From: an uncultured Verrucomicrobiales bacterium | GTDB taxonomy: Bacteria > Verrucomicrobiota > Verrucomicrobiia > Verrucomicrobiales > Akkermansiaceae | Assembly (NCBI GenBank): GCA_937893015.1 | Contig: CALBJX010000068.1 | Span: 1-22,254, forward strand | Length of the DNA: 22,254 nt | Direction: 5' to 3' | In this document: one piece after another, positions 1 through 8,000 of the stretch | How the letters are laid out: each line of letters begins with the position of its first letter | Numbering within the stretch: the first letter of the stretch is position 1 | Position numbers and translations under genes: made by a program | The notes under the pieces: generated by a model | Told to the model about the DNA's origin: nothing | The model's input: only the letters and a program-made list of their open reading frames with translations | Databases searched by the model: none

Positions 1-56
1 GCCTAAATTTGACTTCGTACATCGTACATCGTAAATCGTACATCCCTACAAATCCC
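1..56. repeat. Right arm of an interspersed repeat element (cut by window edge)
   Basis: Positions 12-44 are a run of 7-bp units of the form CGTACAT with one variant (CGTAAAT). The same arm, with near-identical flanks, occurs at 13361-13410, and a close relative at 4978-5009. Only the right arm is in the window; the rest of the element would lie to the left. It sits just beyond the 3' end of lpxB. Confidence 0.8.
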
Positions 57-69
57 CCTTTGTCGCGCC

Positions 70-1182
70 TCAGAACAGGCTCAAAATGGCTTCTGCCGCT
101 TTGGCGGCGGCGCCGCCGTGGCCGAGGGTGGCCATGGATTCCTTCATGTCCGCAAGCACGCGTGCACGGGGTTCGGGGGTGGTCAGGCGTTCCAGCTCGG
201 CAATGCATTGATCGACGGTGAAATCACCCTGAATGAGCTCCGTGGTGATGGTGCGGTTGATGAGGATGTTGACCATGCCGAGCCACTTGATGTTCACCAG
301 CAGGCGGCCCACCATGTAGGTGAAGGGGTTCACGCGGTACACGAGGCCGAAGGGCATCTCGTGCAGGGCACTCTCCAACGTGGCGGTGCCGCTGGTGACA
401 AGGGCGGCCTCCGCCTCATCCATGAGGTCGTGGTACAGGCCGGGGGTGATGTTCACTTCGTCCTCGCGCACGCCCGCAGCGGCGGCCTGCTTGCGCATGG
501 TTTCCACGAGGCGCGGGTTGCTGCCGCTGGTGCGGAAGCGCCACTCCGGGTGGCGGGTGCGGCAGGCTTTCACGATGTCAAGGAAGATGGGGAAGTGCCG
601 CTCCACTTCGCGGCGGCGGCTGCCGGGGAAGAGGCCGATGAGGTTCTTCTCGCGCACGCCCTCGCGCTTCTTGGCGAGGATGTCGTCCACCAGCGGGTGG
701 CCCACGAACTCCGTGCGCAGCCCCGCCGCCTCAAAGAGCGGCTTTTCGAAGGGGAAGGTGCAGAGCATGAGGTCGAGAATCGCCGCCAGCTTGGGGATGC
801 GGTCCTTGTGCCAGGCCCACACCATGGGCGCGATAAAATAGGCAATCTTTGTCTTGGGGCAGAGTTTGTGCACACGCTCCGCCAAGCGCTGGTTGAAGCC
901 GGGGTAATCGATGAGCACGAGGCCCTCGGGCTGCTCGGCGACGATGCGCGCCGTCATGTCCTTCAGGTGGCGGGCAAAGTAGCCGATGTGGCGCAGCACA
1001 TCCACGATGCCGACTACACCCGCCTGCTCCGCCCAGTCCTCCACACCCGGGGCGAGCTTGTGCATCTCGCTGCCGCCCAAGCCCACAATCTCGATATCGG
1101 GGCGGCGTTGCAGGAGCTCACGGATGAGCAGGGCCCCCTGTTTGTCCCCGCTCTTCTCACCGGCAATCATGAACAGCTTCAT
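70..1182 (-). CDS. lpxB: Lipid-A-disaccharide synthase LpxB
   Basis: LpxB joins UDP-2,3-diacylglucosamine and lipid X to form the lipid A disaccharide, releasing UDP; it is a GT19 glycosyltransferase at the cytoplasmic face of the inner membrane. The 370-aa protein has the usual family length. Visible family motifs in order are GEKSGD near the N-terminus, DYPGFN, the aromatic stretch MVWAWHKDR, FVGHPLVD, the nucleotide-binding FPGSRRREV and SGTATLESAL. The start at 1182 is supported by a promoter whose -10 box ends six bases upstream, leaving no room for a leader. It is divergent from the metal cluster and ends beside a repeat arm. No other lpx gene is in the window, so it appears monocistronic here. 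Identification is by motif recognition and is secure. Confidence 0.97.
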   Translation of the reverse strand: MKLFMIAGEKSGDKQGALLIRELLQRRPDIEIVGLGGSEMHKLAPGVEDWAEQAGVVGIVDVLRHIGYFARHLKDMTARIVAEQPEGLVLIDYPGFNQRLAERVHKLCPKTKIAYFIAPMVWAWHKDRIPKLAAILDLMLCTFPFEKPLFEAAGLRTEFVGHPLVDDILAKKREGVREKNLIGLFPGSRRREVERHFPIFLDIVKACRTRHPEWRFRTSGSNPRLVETMRKQAAAAGVREDEVNITPGLYHDLMDEAEAALVTSGTATLESALHEMPFGLVYRVNPFTYMVGRLLVNIKWLGMVNILINRTITTELIQGDFTVDQCIAELERLTTPEPRARVLADMKESMATLGHGGAAAKAAEAILSLF

Positions 1183-1217
1183 GCTGCCATTCTACCTGTG
1201 TGTTTCATGAAAGTCAA
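1183..1217 (-). promoter_or_regulatory. lpxB promoter, leaderless type
   Basis: On the minus strand TTGACT (1217-1212), a 17-base spacer and TAGAAT (1194-1189) are followed by six bases and then the lpxB ATG. Transcription is predicted to start at or next to the A of the ATG. Confidence 0.8.
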
Positions 1218-1284
1218 GGCGGTCCTGTTCGGCGGCGAAAATGAGCAGAGTCGAAACTGAGTCGAAAATGAGCGAGGAATACTT

Positions 1285-1313
1285 TTGACACCTTTCTCTG
1301 CATGCGTTATACT
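1285..1313 (+). promoter_or_regulatory. Sigma70-like promoter of the Cys/His-rich protein
   Basis: A perfect TTGACA (1285-1290), a 17-base spacer and TATACT (1308-1313). The predicted start near 1320 lies downstream of the ATG at 1302, which therefore cannot be the start codon. Confidence 0.85.
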
Positions 1314-1328
1314 ACCTCTGTCGTGAAC

Positions 1329-1712
1329 ATGTCTTTCCCCGTCAAGCTGGTGACGCTGCTGTTGCTGTTGCCGGTGCTGTGCATGGGTTTTCTCTGTGGG
1401 GGTGCGCTGCCGCTGTGCGAATGCTGCCACTCCTGTCATGAGGAAGCCGCGGGGGCGATGTACCTGCCCGCCGAGGATATCTGCGGGCACGACCACGGCA
1501 GCGAGTGCCGCGAACACCATGTCGACGAGTGGCTGGCGTTTTACGGCGCGGAATCGCGCGTGCGCCCCGAAGGTGCGCTGACAATCCTTTCCCTGCCGAC
1601 TCCCCTTGTCCTCCTGCCCGAGTGTGCGTCGTTCGGGCTTCTCTACCTGCTGCATGCCCCCGTGGCGGCACGTGGCCCCGATATCGGGCGCGTCTCCCCC
1701 CTCCGTTGTTGA
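1329..1712 (+). CDS. Exported Cys/His-rich small protein, putative metal binding
   Basis: I do not recognise a named family. The frame is open from 1302, but the -10 box covers 1308-1313, so the start must be later. ATG 1329 gives 127 aa; an in-frame GTG at 1323, nine bases after the -10, is the alternative. The N-terminus is a strong signal or anchor segment (residues 1-28). It is followed by a cluster CECCHSCHEE and then CGHDHGSECREHH, typical of soft-metal ligands. A second hydrophobic stretch lies near residues 85-108, so it may be membrane bound. It is the first gene upstream of an RND efflux set. I infer a periplasmic metal sensor, buffer or chaperone. A terminator-like hairpin downstream suggests it can be transcribed separately from the pump genes. 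Confidence 0.72.
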   Translation: MSFPVKLVTLLLLLPVLCMGFLCGGALPLCECCHSCHEEAAGAMYLPAEDICGHDHGSECREHHVDEWLAFYGAESRVRPEGALTILSLPTPLVLLPECASFGLLYLLHAPVAARGPDIGRVSPLRC

Positions 1713-1734
1713 ATCGGGGCATTTTTTCTTCGTT

Positions 1735-1783
1735 GCGACGCGGCACCCCGCAAGGGCGTGTTCCCCGCGTGTCGCGTTTTTTT
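1735..1783 (+). terminator. Candidate intrinsic terminator
   Basis: An imperfect GC-rich stem (GCGACGCGG at 1735-1743 with CCGCGTGTCGC at 1765-1775, two-base bulge) is followed at once by seven T (1777-1783). It would end or attenuate transcription between the Cys/His protein and the downstream genes. Confidence 0.45.
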
Positions 1784-1864
1784 CACTCTGCCCCTCCCGC
1801 GTTCCGAAAAACGCTGACGGATTGCCCCGGGCAGAAACACAACACACATACAACAGCACACTGC

Positions 1865-2038
1865 ATGAATAAAATTTTCCTCTCCTTTCTCTCGCTCGTC
1901 CTCCTCGGCGGCGCGTTTACTCCCACGTTCGATACCGCCCTCGCCAACAAAGCGGGCGGCGCCAAAACCCGCCTGCCCAACACGCTGAAAGACGATAAGC
2001 AGACGGATGACAAGCAACCCGTTGAGAAACTCGCCTAA
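1865..2038 (+). CDS. Small exported peptide (57 aa), unknown function
   Basis: Starting at ATG 1865 the product has a Lys at residue 3, a hydrophobic core FLSFLSLVLLGGAF and a plausible signal peptidase I site after TALA near residue 26. That leaves a mature peptide of about 30 residues rich in Lys, Asp and Gln (KDDKQTDDKQPVEK). The same frame is open from 1505, but that upstream part overlaps the previous gene in another frame and looks non-coding, whereas the signal peptide marks 1865 clearly. It lies 15 bases before the outer-membrane factor gene, so it is probably co-transcribed with it. No Shine-Dalgarno sequence precedes it. I recognise no family; a small periplasmic accessory peptide of the efflux system is a guess from context. 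Confidence 0.65.
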   Translation: MNKIFLSFLSLVLLGGAFTPTFDTALANKAGGAKTRLPNTLKDDKQTDDKQPVEKLA

Positions 2039-2053
2039 CCTTTTCTCCACGCT

Positions 2054-3346
2054 ATGCGTCCCCTCCTCACCCGCGCACGCAGCGCACCATTATTTTTGAT
2101 TTGTACTTTGTACTTTGTACATTGTACATCCTGTACGCAGTACAGGCCCATGCCTCTCGATTTACCTCAAACAACCGCACAATGGTCCTCCCTCTCCCAC
2201 TCGCTGTGTCAGCGGGGGCGGATGAGCACGGAGCAGGCCGTCCACATCGGGCTGTTGCTGAACCCCGAGCTGAATAAAGCCCGCCTGTCGCTCATGAAAA
2301 AGGTATCGGCGGCGCAATATGCGGGGCTTTGGGAGGACCCGAGCATCAGCGCGGATGTGGAGCGCATTGCGGGCGGCCCCGTGAGTGCCCGCTCGCTGGC
2401 TCCTTCGCTCACCCTGCCGCTCACGGGTCTGCCCGCGCTGGCGAAGAAGGCCGAGGAGCAGTATGCCGCCGCGGACTTCCTGCAACTCTGCGCGGATGAG
2501 CTGGCCTACCGCCGCAGCCTGGAGGAAAAAATCCTCGAGGTGCAAGTGGCGCACGCGCGGTTGGAGATGATGCAGGAACGACAAAAAGTGCTTGCTGTGG
2601 AAAGCGAACAGGCCGAACGCCTGCTCAAAGCGGGCGAGATGGATTTGACGGACTATCACATCATCCGCCGCCGCGAGGGCGACATGCACCAAGAGCTGCA
2701 GGCGCAGGAAACCGCGCACCTGAAACTCCACCAGGAGCTGATTGCCATGATGGGCCTGCACCCCTCGCTGGCGCATGCCGAAATCACGGACGAGCTGCCG
2801 ACACACGCCCCCGCCCCGCTGGCGATGCCGAGCGCGGAGGAGCTGCTCTATGCGCCCTCCGTGCTGGCGCAGTTGGAGGGCTACAAGGCCACGGAAACCG
2901 AGCTATGCGCCGAAATCCGCAAGCAGTTCCCCGACCTGAAAATCGCCCCCGGCTACCTGCGCGAGGACGGCGAGCACAAGGTGACGCTGGGCGCGGAGCT
3001 CTCTCTGCCGCTCTGGAACCGCAACCGAAAAGGTATTGCCGAAGCGGGCGGCGAGCGCACCCTCAAGGCTCACGAGGTGGTGACGACTTGGCACAACCTC
3101 CTGCGCGAGGCTGACAACTTACGTGCCCGTCAAGAGCTGGCGGCGGAGCATTGCCGCGCGGAGGAAGAGCGTGTCGCCGCCCTGCGCGGTGCCGCCGAAC
3201 AGCGCGAACAACTTTTCGGGCTGGGCGAAACGAGCTTGCCCGCCGTCGCGGAAGCCCGCCACGAGGCTTACGTCCGCCGACTCAATTTCTTAGAAAATAT
3301 GCAAGAATTACTCGGCGTGCAAATCGCCATTCGTTATTTACACTAA
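2054..3346 (+). CDS. Outer-membrane factor, TolC/CusC-like efflux channel
   Basis: This is the outer-membrane channel of a tripartite RND system. The 430-aa length fits the OEP (TolC) family. The protein is dominated by long amphipathic helices: residues about 60-260 include HIGLLLNPELNKARL, typical of the helix leading to the first hairpin, and a second repeat covers about 280-430. SLPLWNRNRKGIAEA resembles the conserved 'LPLF.RN.G....A' stretch of CusC/CzcC proteins. The N-terminus is a signal peptide ending in closely spaced cysteines (HCTSC), so lipidation is possible, but the lipobox is not canonical. The signal-peptide coding region is built from a 7-bp repeat (see 2098-2131). The MFP gene follows after 14 bases. 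Substrate is not deducible from the sequence alone; context suggests a metal ion. Confidence 0.85.
   Translation: MRPLLTRARSAPLFLICTLYFVHCTSCTQYRPMPLDLPQTTAQWSSLSHSLCQRGRMSTEQAVHIGLLLNPELNKARLSLMKKVSAAQYAGLWEDPSISADVERIAGGPVSARSLAPSLTLPLTGLPALAKKAEEQYAAADFLQLCADELAYRRSLEEKILEVQVAHARLEMMQERQKVLAVESEQAERLLKAGEMDLTDYHIIRRREGDMHQELQAQETAHLKLHQELIAMMGLHPSLAHAEITDELPTHAPAPLAMPSAEELLYAPSVLAQLEGYKATETELCAEIRKQFPDLKIAPGYLREDGEHKVTLGAELSLPLWNRNRKGIAEAGGERTLKAHEVVTTWHNLLREADNLRARQELAAEHCRAEEERVAALRGAAEQREQLFGLGETSLPAVAEARHEAYVRRLNFLENMQELLGVQIAIRYLH
2098..2131 (+). repeat. Degenerate heptamer repeat inside a coding region
   Basis: Units of the form TTTGTAC, then ATTGTACATCC, repeat every 7 bases within the signal-peptide codons of the outer-membrane factor. 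The spacing and ending match the right arm of the interspersed elements at 12-44 and 13370-13401. A 7+3+7 palindrome (CCTGTAC GCA GTACAGG) follows at 2130-2146. Confidence 0.6.
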
Positions 3347-3360
3347 TTTTTTGATTCAAC

Positions 3361-4815
3361 ATGAAAATCACCCTTTTTTCTTTTTTTATCGCTTTGGTGA
3401 GTTTGCCTCTCAGTGCGCATGAGGGCTGCGGGCACAACCACGCCGAGCACGAGCACACCCACGCCGAAGAGGCGGAACACGAGCATCACCACGATGCGGA
3501 TGAGGACGATGATGACGAGGAGGCTCACGAGGAACACGAACACCACCACGAGGGTTGCACGCACGAGCATGCGGACCACGAGGAGCACGAACATGAGCAC
3601 GAGGGCTGTTCTCACGACCACGAGCACGGGGAACATGAGCACTCCCACGAAGGCTGCACCCACGACCATGGTCACGAGGGCCACGACCATTCCCATGGTG
3701 ACGGCGGCACGGCGGTGGTGAAGGTGGATGAGCACTCCCGCCACGTGCTCGCCCTGCAGCTCGAAAACATTCCCGAGACCTCCGCCACGCTCACGCACAG
3801 CATGTACGGCACGCTGACCATGCCCGAGCACGCCACGGAAACCTATGCTCTGCCCTGCGGCGGTTTTCTCTCGCTGAAGGTGAAATCCGCGCAGATCGTG
3901 CAGAAGGGCGATGTGCTCTACCTGCTCCTCTCCCCCGAGCTGAACGACCGTCAGCTGGAGCTCCGCAAGGCGGAGGCCGCCGAGGAGCGCGCCAAGGCGG
4001 AGCACGACACCCTGCTCAAGCGCGCGGCGAATCTGAGCGCCATCGGCGTCACCAACAGCGAGCTGGAATCCCAGCTGCGCTTTAAAGAGGCTGAGCTGCG
4101 CCAGCTCACGCAGGAGCGCGAGACGGCGGAGACCCGTCTCCGCATGCTGCTGCTCGGCGGCGAGCTCACGACGACGGAGGAGGGCTTACCCGCCATCGCC
4201 GTACATGCCCGCAGCGCGGGCACTGTCCGCAACGTGGGTATCACACAGGGCAGCTGGGGAGAGCAGGGTGCGCCCGTCATCATGATGAGCAACCCCGCCG
4301 CCATGGAAATCCGCGGCGAGCTCTACAGCGGCAACATCCCCACCTTCACCGCCGTGCGTGCGACGATGACCATGGGCCGCGAGAACCGCGAGGTGGAGGG
4401 CACATGGCGACTCGCGGAACAGGCCGACCCTGAGAAGCAGACGCGCAGCCTCTTCTTCACCCCCGCCGCGCTGCCCGAGGGTGCGCATGTGGGGCAGCTC
4501 TGCCGGCTCGACCTCTACGACGAGGGGCAGCCGGGCGAGGAAGCGAGCGTGTCCGTGCCCGATTCCGCCGTGGTGCGCGTGGGGATGGATGACATCGTGT
4601 TCACCGAGGTAGGCGAGGGGGCCTACGCCGCCGTCAAGGTGCGCGCGGGGCAGTCCCGCCGCGGCATGACCCCCGTGAAGGGGCTGCCGCAGGGCCACCG
4701 CATCGTTATCAAGGGCGGGCAGGAGCTCCGCCACCTCCTCCCCTCCGCCGCGGACGGCAACAAGAAACCCGGCCACTTCCACGCGGACGGACAGTTTCAT
4801 GAAGGGGAAGACTAA
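3361..4815 (+). CDS. RND membrane-fusion protein with His-rich N-terminal domain (CzcB/CusB-like)
   Basis: This is the periplasmic adaptor linking the pump to the outer-membrane factor. A signal peptide (residues 1-19, ending LPLSA) is followed by a roughly 97-residue segment with about 33 histidines, many acidic residues and four EGCxH units (EGCGHNH, EGCTHEH, EGCSHDH, EGCTHDH). After residue 120 comes ordinary MFP architecture: a barrel/lipoyl half (GGFLSLKVKSAQIVQKGDVLYLLLSPEL), a coiled-coil hairpin (about 200-265), the second lipoyl half (VHARSAGTVRNVGITQGSWGEQGAPVIMM), then beta-barrel and membrane-proximal domains. The C-terminus carries another short His patch (PGHFHADGQFHEGED). At 484 aa it is longer than a minimal MFP because of the His domain. 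Family assignment is firm; metal binding is inferred from composition and resembles His-rich tails of Zn, Ni, Co or Cu proteins. Confidence 0.9.
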   Translation: MKITLFSFFIALVSLPLSAHEGCGHNHAEHEHTHAEEAEHEHHHDADEDDDDEEAHEEHEHHHEGCTHEHADHEEHEHEHEGCSHDHEHGEHEHSHEGCTHDHGHEGHDHSHGDGGTAVVKVDEHSRHVLALQLENIPETSATLTHSMYGTLTMPEHATETYALPCGGFLSLKVKSAQIVQKGDVLYLLLSPELNDRQLELRKAEAAEERAKAEHDTLLKRAANLSAIGVTNSELESQLRFKEAELRQLTQERETAETRLRMLLLGGELTTTEEGLPAIAVHARSAGTVRNVGITQGSWGEQGAPVIMMSNPAAMEIRGELYSGNIPTFTAVRATMTMGRENREVEGTWRLAEQADPEKQTRSLFFTPAALPEGAHVGQLCRLDLYDEGQPGEEASVSVPDSAVVRVGMDDIVFTEVGEGAYAAVKVRAGQSRRGMTPVKGLPQGHRIVIKGGQELRHLLPSAADGNKKPGHFHADGQFHEGED

Positions 4816-4818
4816 AAC

Positions 4819-5009
4819 ATGTACGAAGTACGATGTACGATGTACGAAGTGAGAATTCGGCTCGCTGCGCTCGCAAAGAAAAAAGGAACGCAAAGCGCAG
4901 ATGACACGTTAAACGGCTACACACGCTTTGCGTCCTTTATCCCTTTGCCTTGCGCGGCTCCGCCGCGCCTAACTTAAACTTCGTACATCGTACATCGTAC
5001 TTCGTACAT
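4819..5009. repeat. 191-bp interspersed element with 32-bp perfect terminal inverted repeats
   Basis: The left arm (4819-4850) and right arm (4978-5009) are exact inverted copies, each made of 7-bp GTACGAT/CGTACAT units. Just inside are a GCTCGCTGCGCTCG motif (about 4860-4873) and a 7-bp stem with 3-base loop (GCGCGGC TCC GCCGCGC, 4952-4968). The centre holds a long-range inverted repeat (4882-4897 with 4924-4938). No transposase is encoded. The element fills most of the gap between the MFP stop codon (4815) and the RND start (5030). Confidence 0.85.
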
Positions 5010-5029
5010 TCCGAATCACTTATTCAGCT

Positions 5030-8000
5030 ATGTCTGCATTTTTAACTTTCTGTCTTCGCAACAGGCTTTCCGTCCTGTGTTTGACGGTCGTTTTGGCCTG
5101 TTGCAGTGTGTGGTGCATCAGCACCTTGCCCGTGGATGTGTTCCCCGAGCTGGAGGTGCCGCGCGTGACGATTCAAAGCGAAGCGGGCGGGCTCACCGCC
5201 GAAGAGGTGGAGCAGTACGTGTCACTGCCCATCAGCTCGGCGCTTTCGGGGGCCACGGGGGTGACGAATGTCAGCACCTCCTCCGCGGGCGGGCTTTCCT
5301 TTGTGTGGGTGGATTTTGATTGGGGCACCGACATCTACAAGGCGCGTCAAATCGTCTCCGAACGCCTGGCCGCCATCCGCGAGAACTTGCCGCAGAATGT
5401 GGAGTACGAGCTCTCCCCCATCGTTTCCGTGACGGGTGAAATCATGCTCATCGCCGTGACGGGGGAGGAGGGCACCGACCCCATGGAGCTGCGCCGCATG
5501 GCCCAGTTCGAGCTCCGCAACCGCCTGCTCTCCATCCCCGGCGTGGGGCAGGTGACGGTGCTCGGCGGGCGTTTGCCCGAGTACCAGGTGCTCTACGACC
5601 CCGACAAGATGCGCCAGGCGGGCGTGACGCTCGATGAGCTGAAAACCGCTGTGGAAAGCGCACAGAGCAATGTATCCGCGGGCTATCTGGAGGAAGTCGC
5701 GGGGCAGGAGCTGCCCGTGCAGCAGCTTTCCCGCGCCACGGAGACGGAGCATATCCGCCGCGCCCCTGTCGCCACGCACCCGAGCGGCGTGCTGCGCGTG
5801 GAGGATGTCGCGGACGTGTGCATCTCGGGGGCACCCCGCCGCGGCAACGCGGGCTACGCGGGGCAGGATGCCGTTGTGCTCTCCGTCCAGAAAGTGCCCG
5901 GCACCAACACCCTCAAGCTCACCGAGGAGGTGGATGCCGCCGTGCAGGAATTCGTTGCTTCCCGCCTGCCCAAGGACATGCACCTGCATGCCGATGCCTA
6001 CCGCCAGGCGGACTTCATCACCCTCTCGCTGGAGAACGGCAAGAACACGCTCATCATCACCGCCATCGTGGTGATGCTCGTCATCATCCTCACGCTGCTC
6101 AACATCCGAACGGCGCTCATCACCCTGCTCTCCATGCCGCTCTCCGTGCTGCTGGGCATGGCCTGTTTCCCGCTCGTGGGGCTCACGGTGAACATCATGA
6201 CGCTGGGCGGGCTTGCCGTGGCCATCGGTGATGTGGTGGACAACGCCATCATCTTCGTGGAAATCGCGTGGCGCCGCCTGCAGATGAACGCCGCGCTGCC
6301 CGAGGAGCAACGCCGCGACCGCATCGCCGTGCTGCTGGAGGCCAAGGACGAAATCTTTTCGAGCATCACGAGCTCTTCGCTCATTATCCTGCTGGTGTTT
6401 GCGCCCATCCTCTTCCTCACAGGCATGGAGGGGCAGTTCTACCGCCCGCTCGGCATCTCCTACATGCTCGCGCTCGCCGCTTCCCTGCTGGTGGCGGTGA
6501 CCATCGTTCCCGTGCTCTGCTATGTGGGCTTCAAGGCGAGCAAGACGCGGCAGGACGGCGACTCCGCGACCGCCCGACTCATCAAGCGCGCGTATGCGCC
6601 GCTGCTGGAGTTCTGCCTGCGCCGCGCGGGCGTTGTCGTCGGCACGCTGGGGCTTGCCACGGTTGCCGCGCTGGTGCTCGCCTCCACCTACGGCACGAGC
6701 TTCCTGCCGCCTTTCAACGAGGATTGTTACAACATCTCCATCAATACCACCCCCGGCACCTCGCTGGAGGAGACGGAGCGCATCGCCCGCCAAGCCATGA
6801 TTGACATGGCGAAAATCCCCGGGGTGAAGAGCGTGACACAGCGCACGGGGCGCGCGGAAAATGATGCGCACGCCGAGCCTGTGAGTGCCTCCGAGCTGCT
6901 GGTGCGCGTGGACATGAGCACCGACCGCCGCGAGTTGCGCAAAGCGTTCGACAAGGTACTCAAGCACATCCCCGGCACCTCGACCATGGTGGGCTTCCCC
7001 ATCGCGCACCGCATCTCCGCCGTGCTCTCGGGCGCCAACTCGCAGGTGGCGGTGAACATCTACGGCACGGATGCCGCGCAGCTCCGCCAAGCCTCGCAGA
7101 AGGCGGCGGAAATCCTGAACACCCTGCCCGAAGTGGCCGATGCCCGCGCCAACCGCGAGGTGCTCGTCGAGACCATCCGCGTGGAGTACAACCGCGAGGT
7201 GCTGGCCGCCTTCAACCTGAGCGTGGGGGATGCCGCCGGGCAGGTCTCCGCCGCGCTCAACGGCTACAAGGCGGGCGAAATCATCAGCGGCCCCGATAAG
7301 TGGGACATCATGCTGCGCCTCTCCCCCGAGCGTCGCATGAGCGAGGACGACGTGCGCAACCTGCCGCTCATTGCCCCCGGCGGGCGCACCCTGCGCCTCG
7401 CGGATGCCGCCGATGTCAGCCGAGCGGAAGCGACGAACCTCATCCTGCGCGACAACCTGCGCCTGAAGGCCATGATTCCCTGCAACCCCGCGGCGGATTC
7501 CAACCTCGGCGACTTGGCGAAGGCCTGCCGCGAGCACCTCGACCCCGCCATGAACGCCATGGGCTGCTCCGTGGACTACGCCGGCACCATCAAGAGCCGC
7601 GAGGCCGCGGGCAAACGCCTCACGTGGCTCTGCATCATCGCCTGCGGGCTGATTGTGCTGCTGCTCTCGCACTCGCTGGGCGGCGTGCGTCGTGCGCTCA
7701 TCACGCTGGTGAACATCCCGCTCTGCCTCGTGGGCGGCATCGTCGCCATCTTCCTCGCCTCGGGCGATACCATGGCGGGGCTGGCGGAGGGGGTGTACAT
7801 CCACCCCATCATCTCGCTCTCCTCCGTGGTGGGCTTTGTGACGGTCATCGGCTTTGCCATCCGCTCCGGCCTCATCCTGCTCAACCGCTACCGCGCGCTG
7901 GAAGCCGAGGGGCAGGATACGCTCTCCGCCATCCGCAACGGCTCGCGCGAGCGCGTCATCCCCATCATGATGACCTCGCTCACGACCATCCTCGGCCTGC

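Noticed and set aside
118..1260. A 380-codon open frame on the plus strand opposite lpxB
   Set aside because: lpxB motifs and promoter decide the strand; the other frame is compositional.
4819..5009. CRISPR array, because of short regularly spaced repeats
   Set aside because: Units are 7 bp and contiguous, there are no unique spacers of uniform length, and no cas genes are present.
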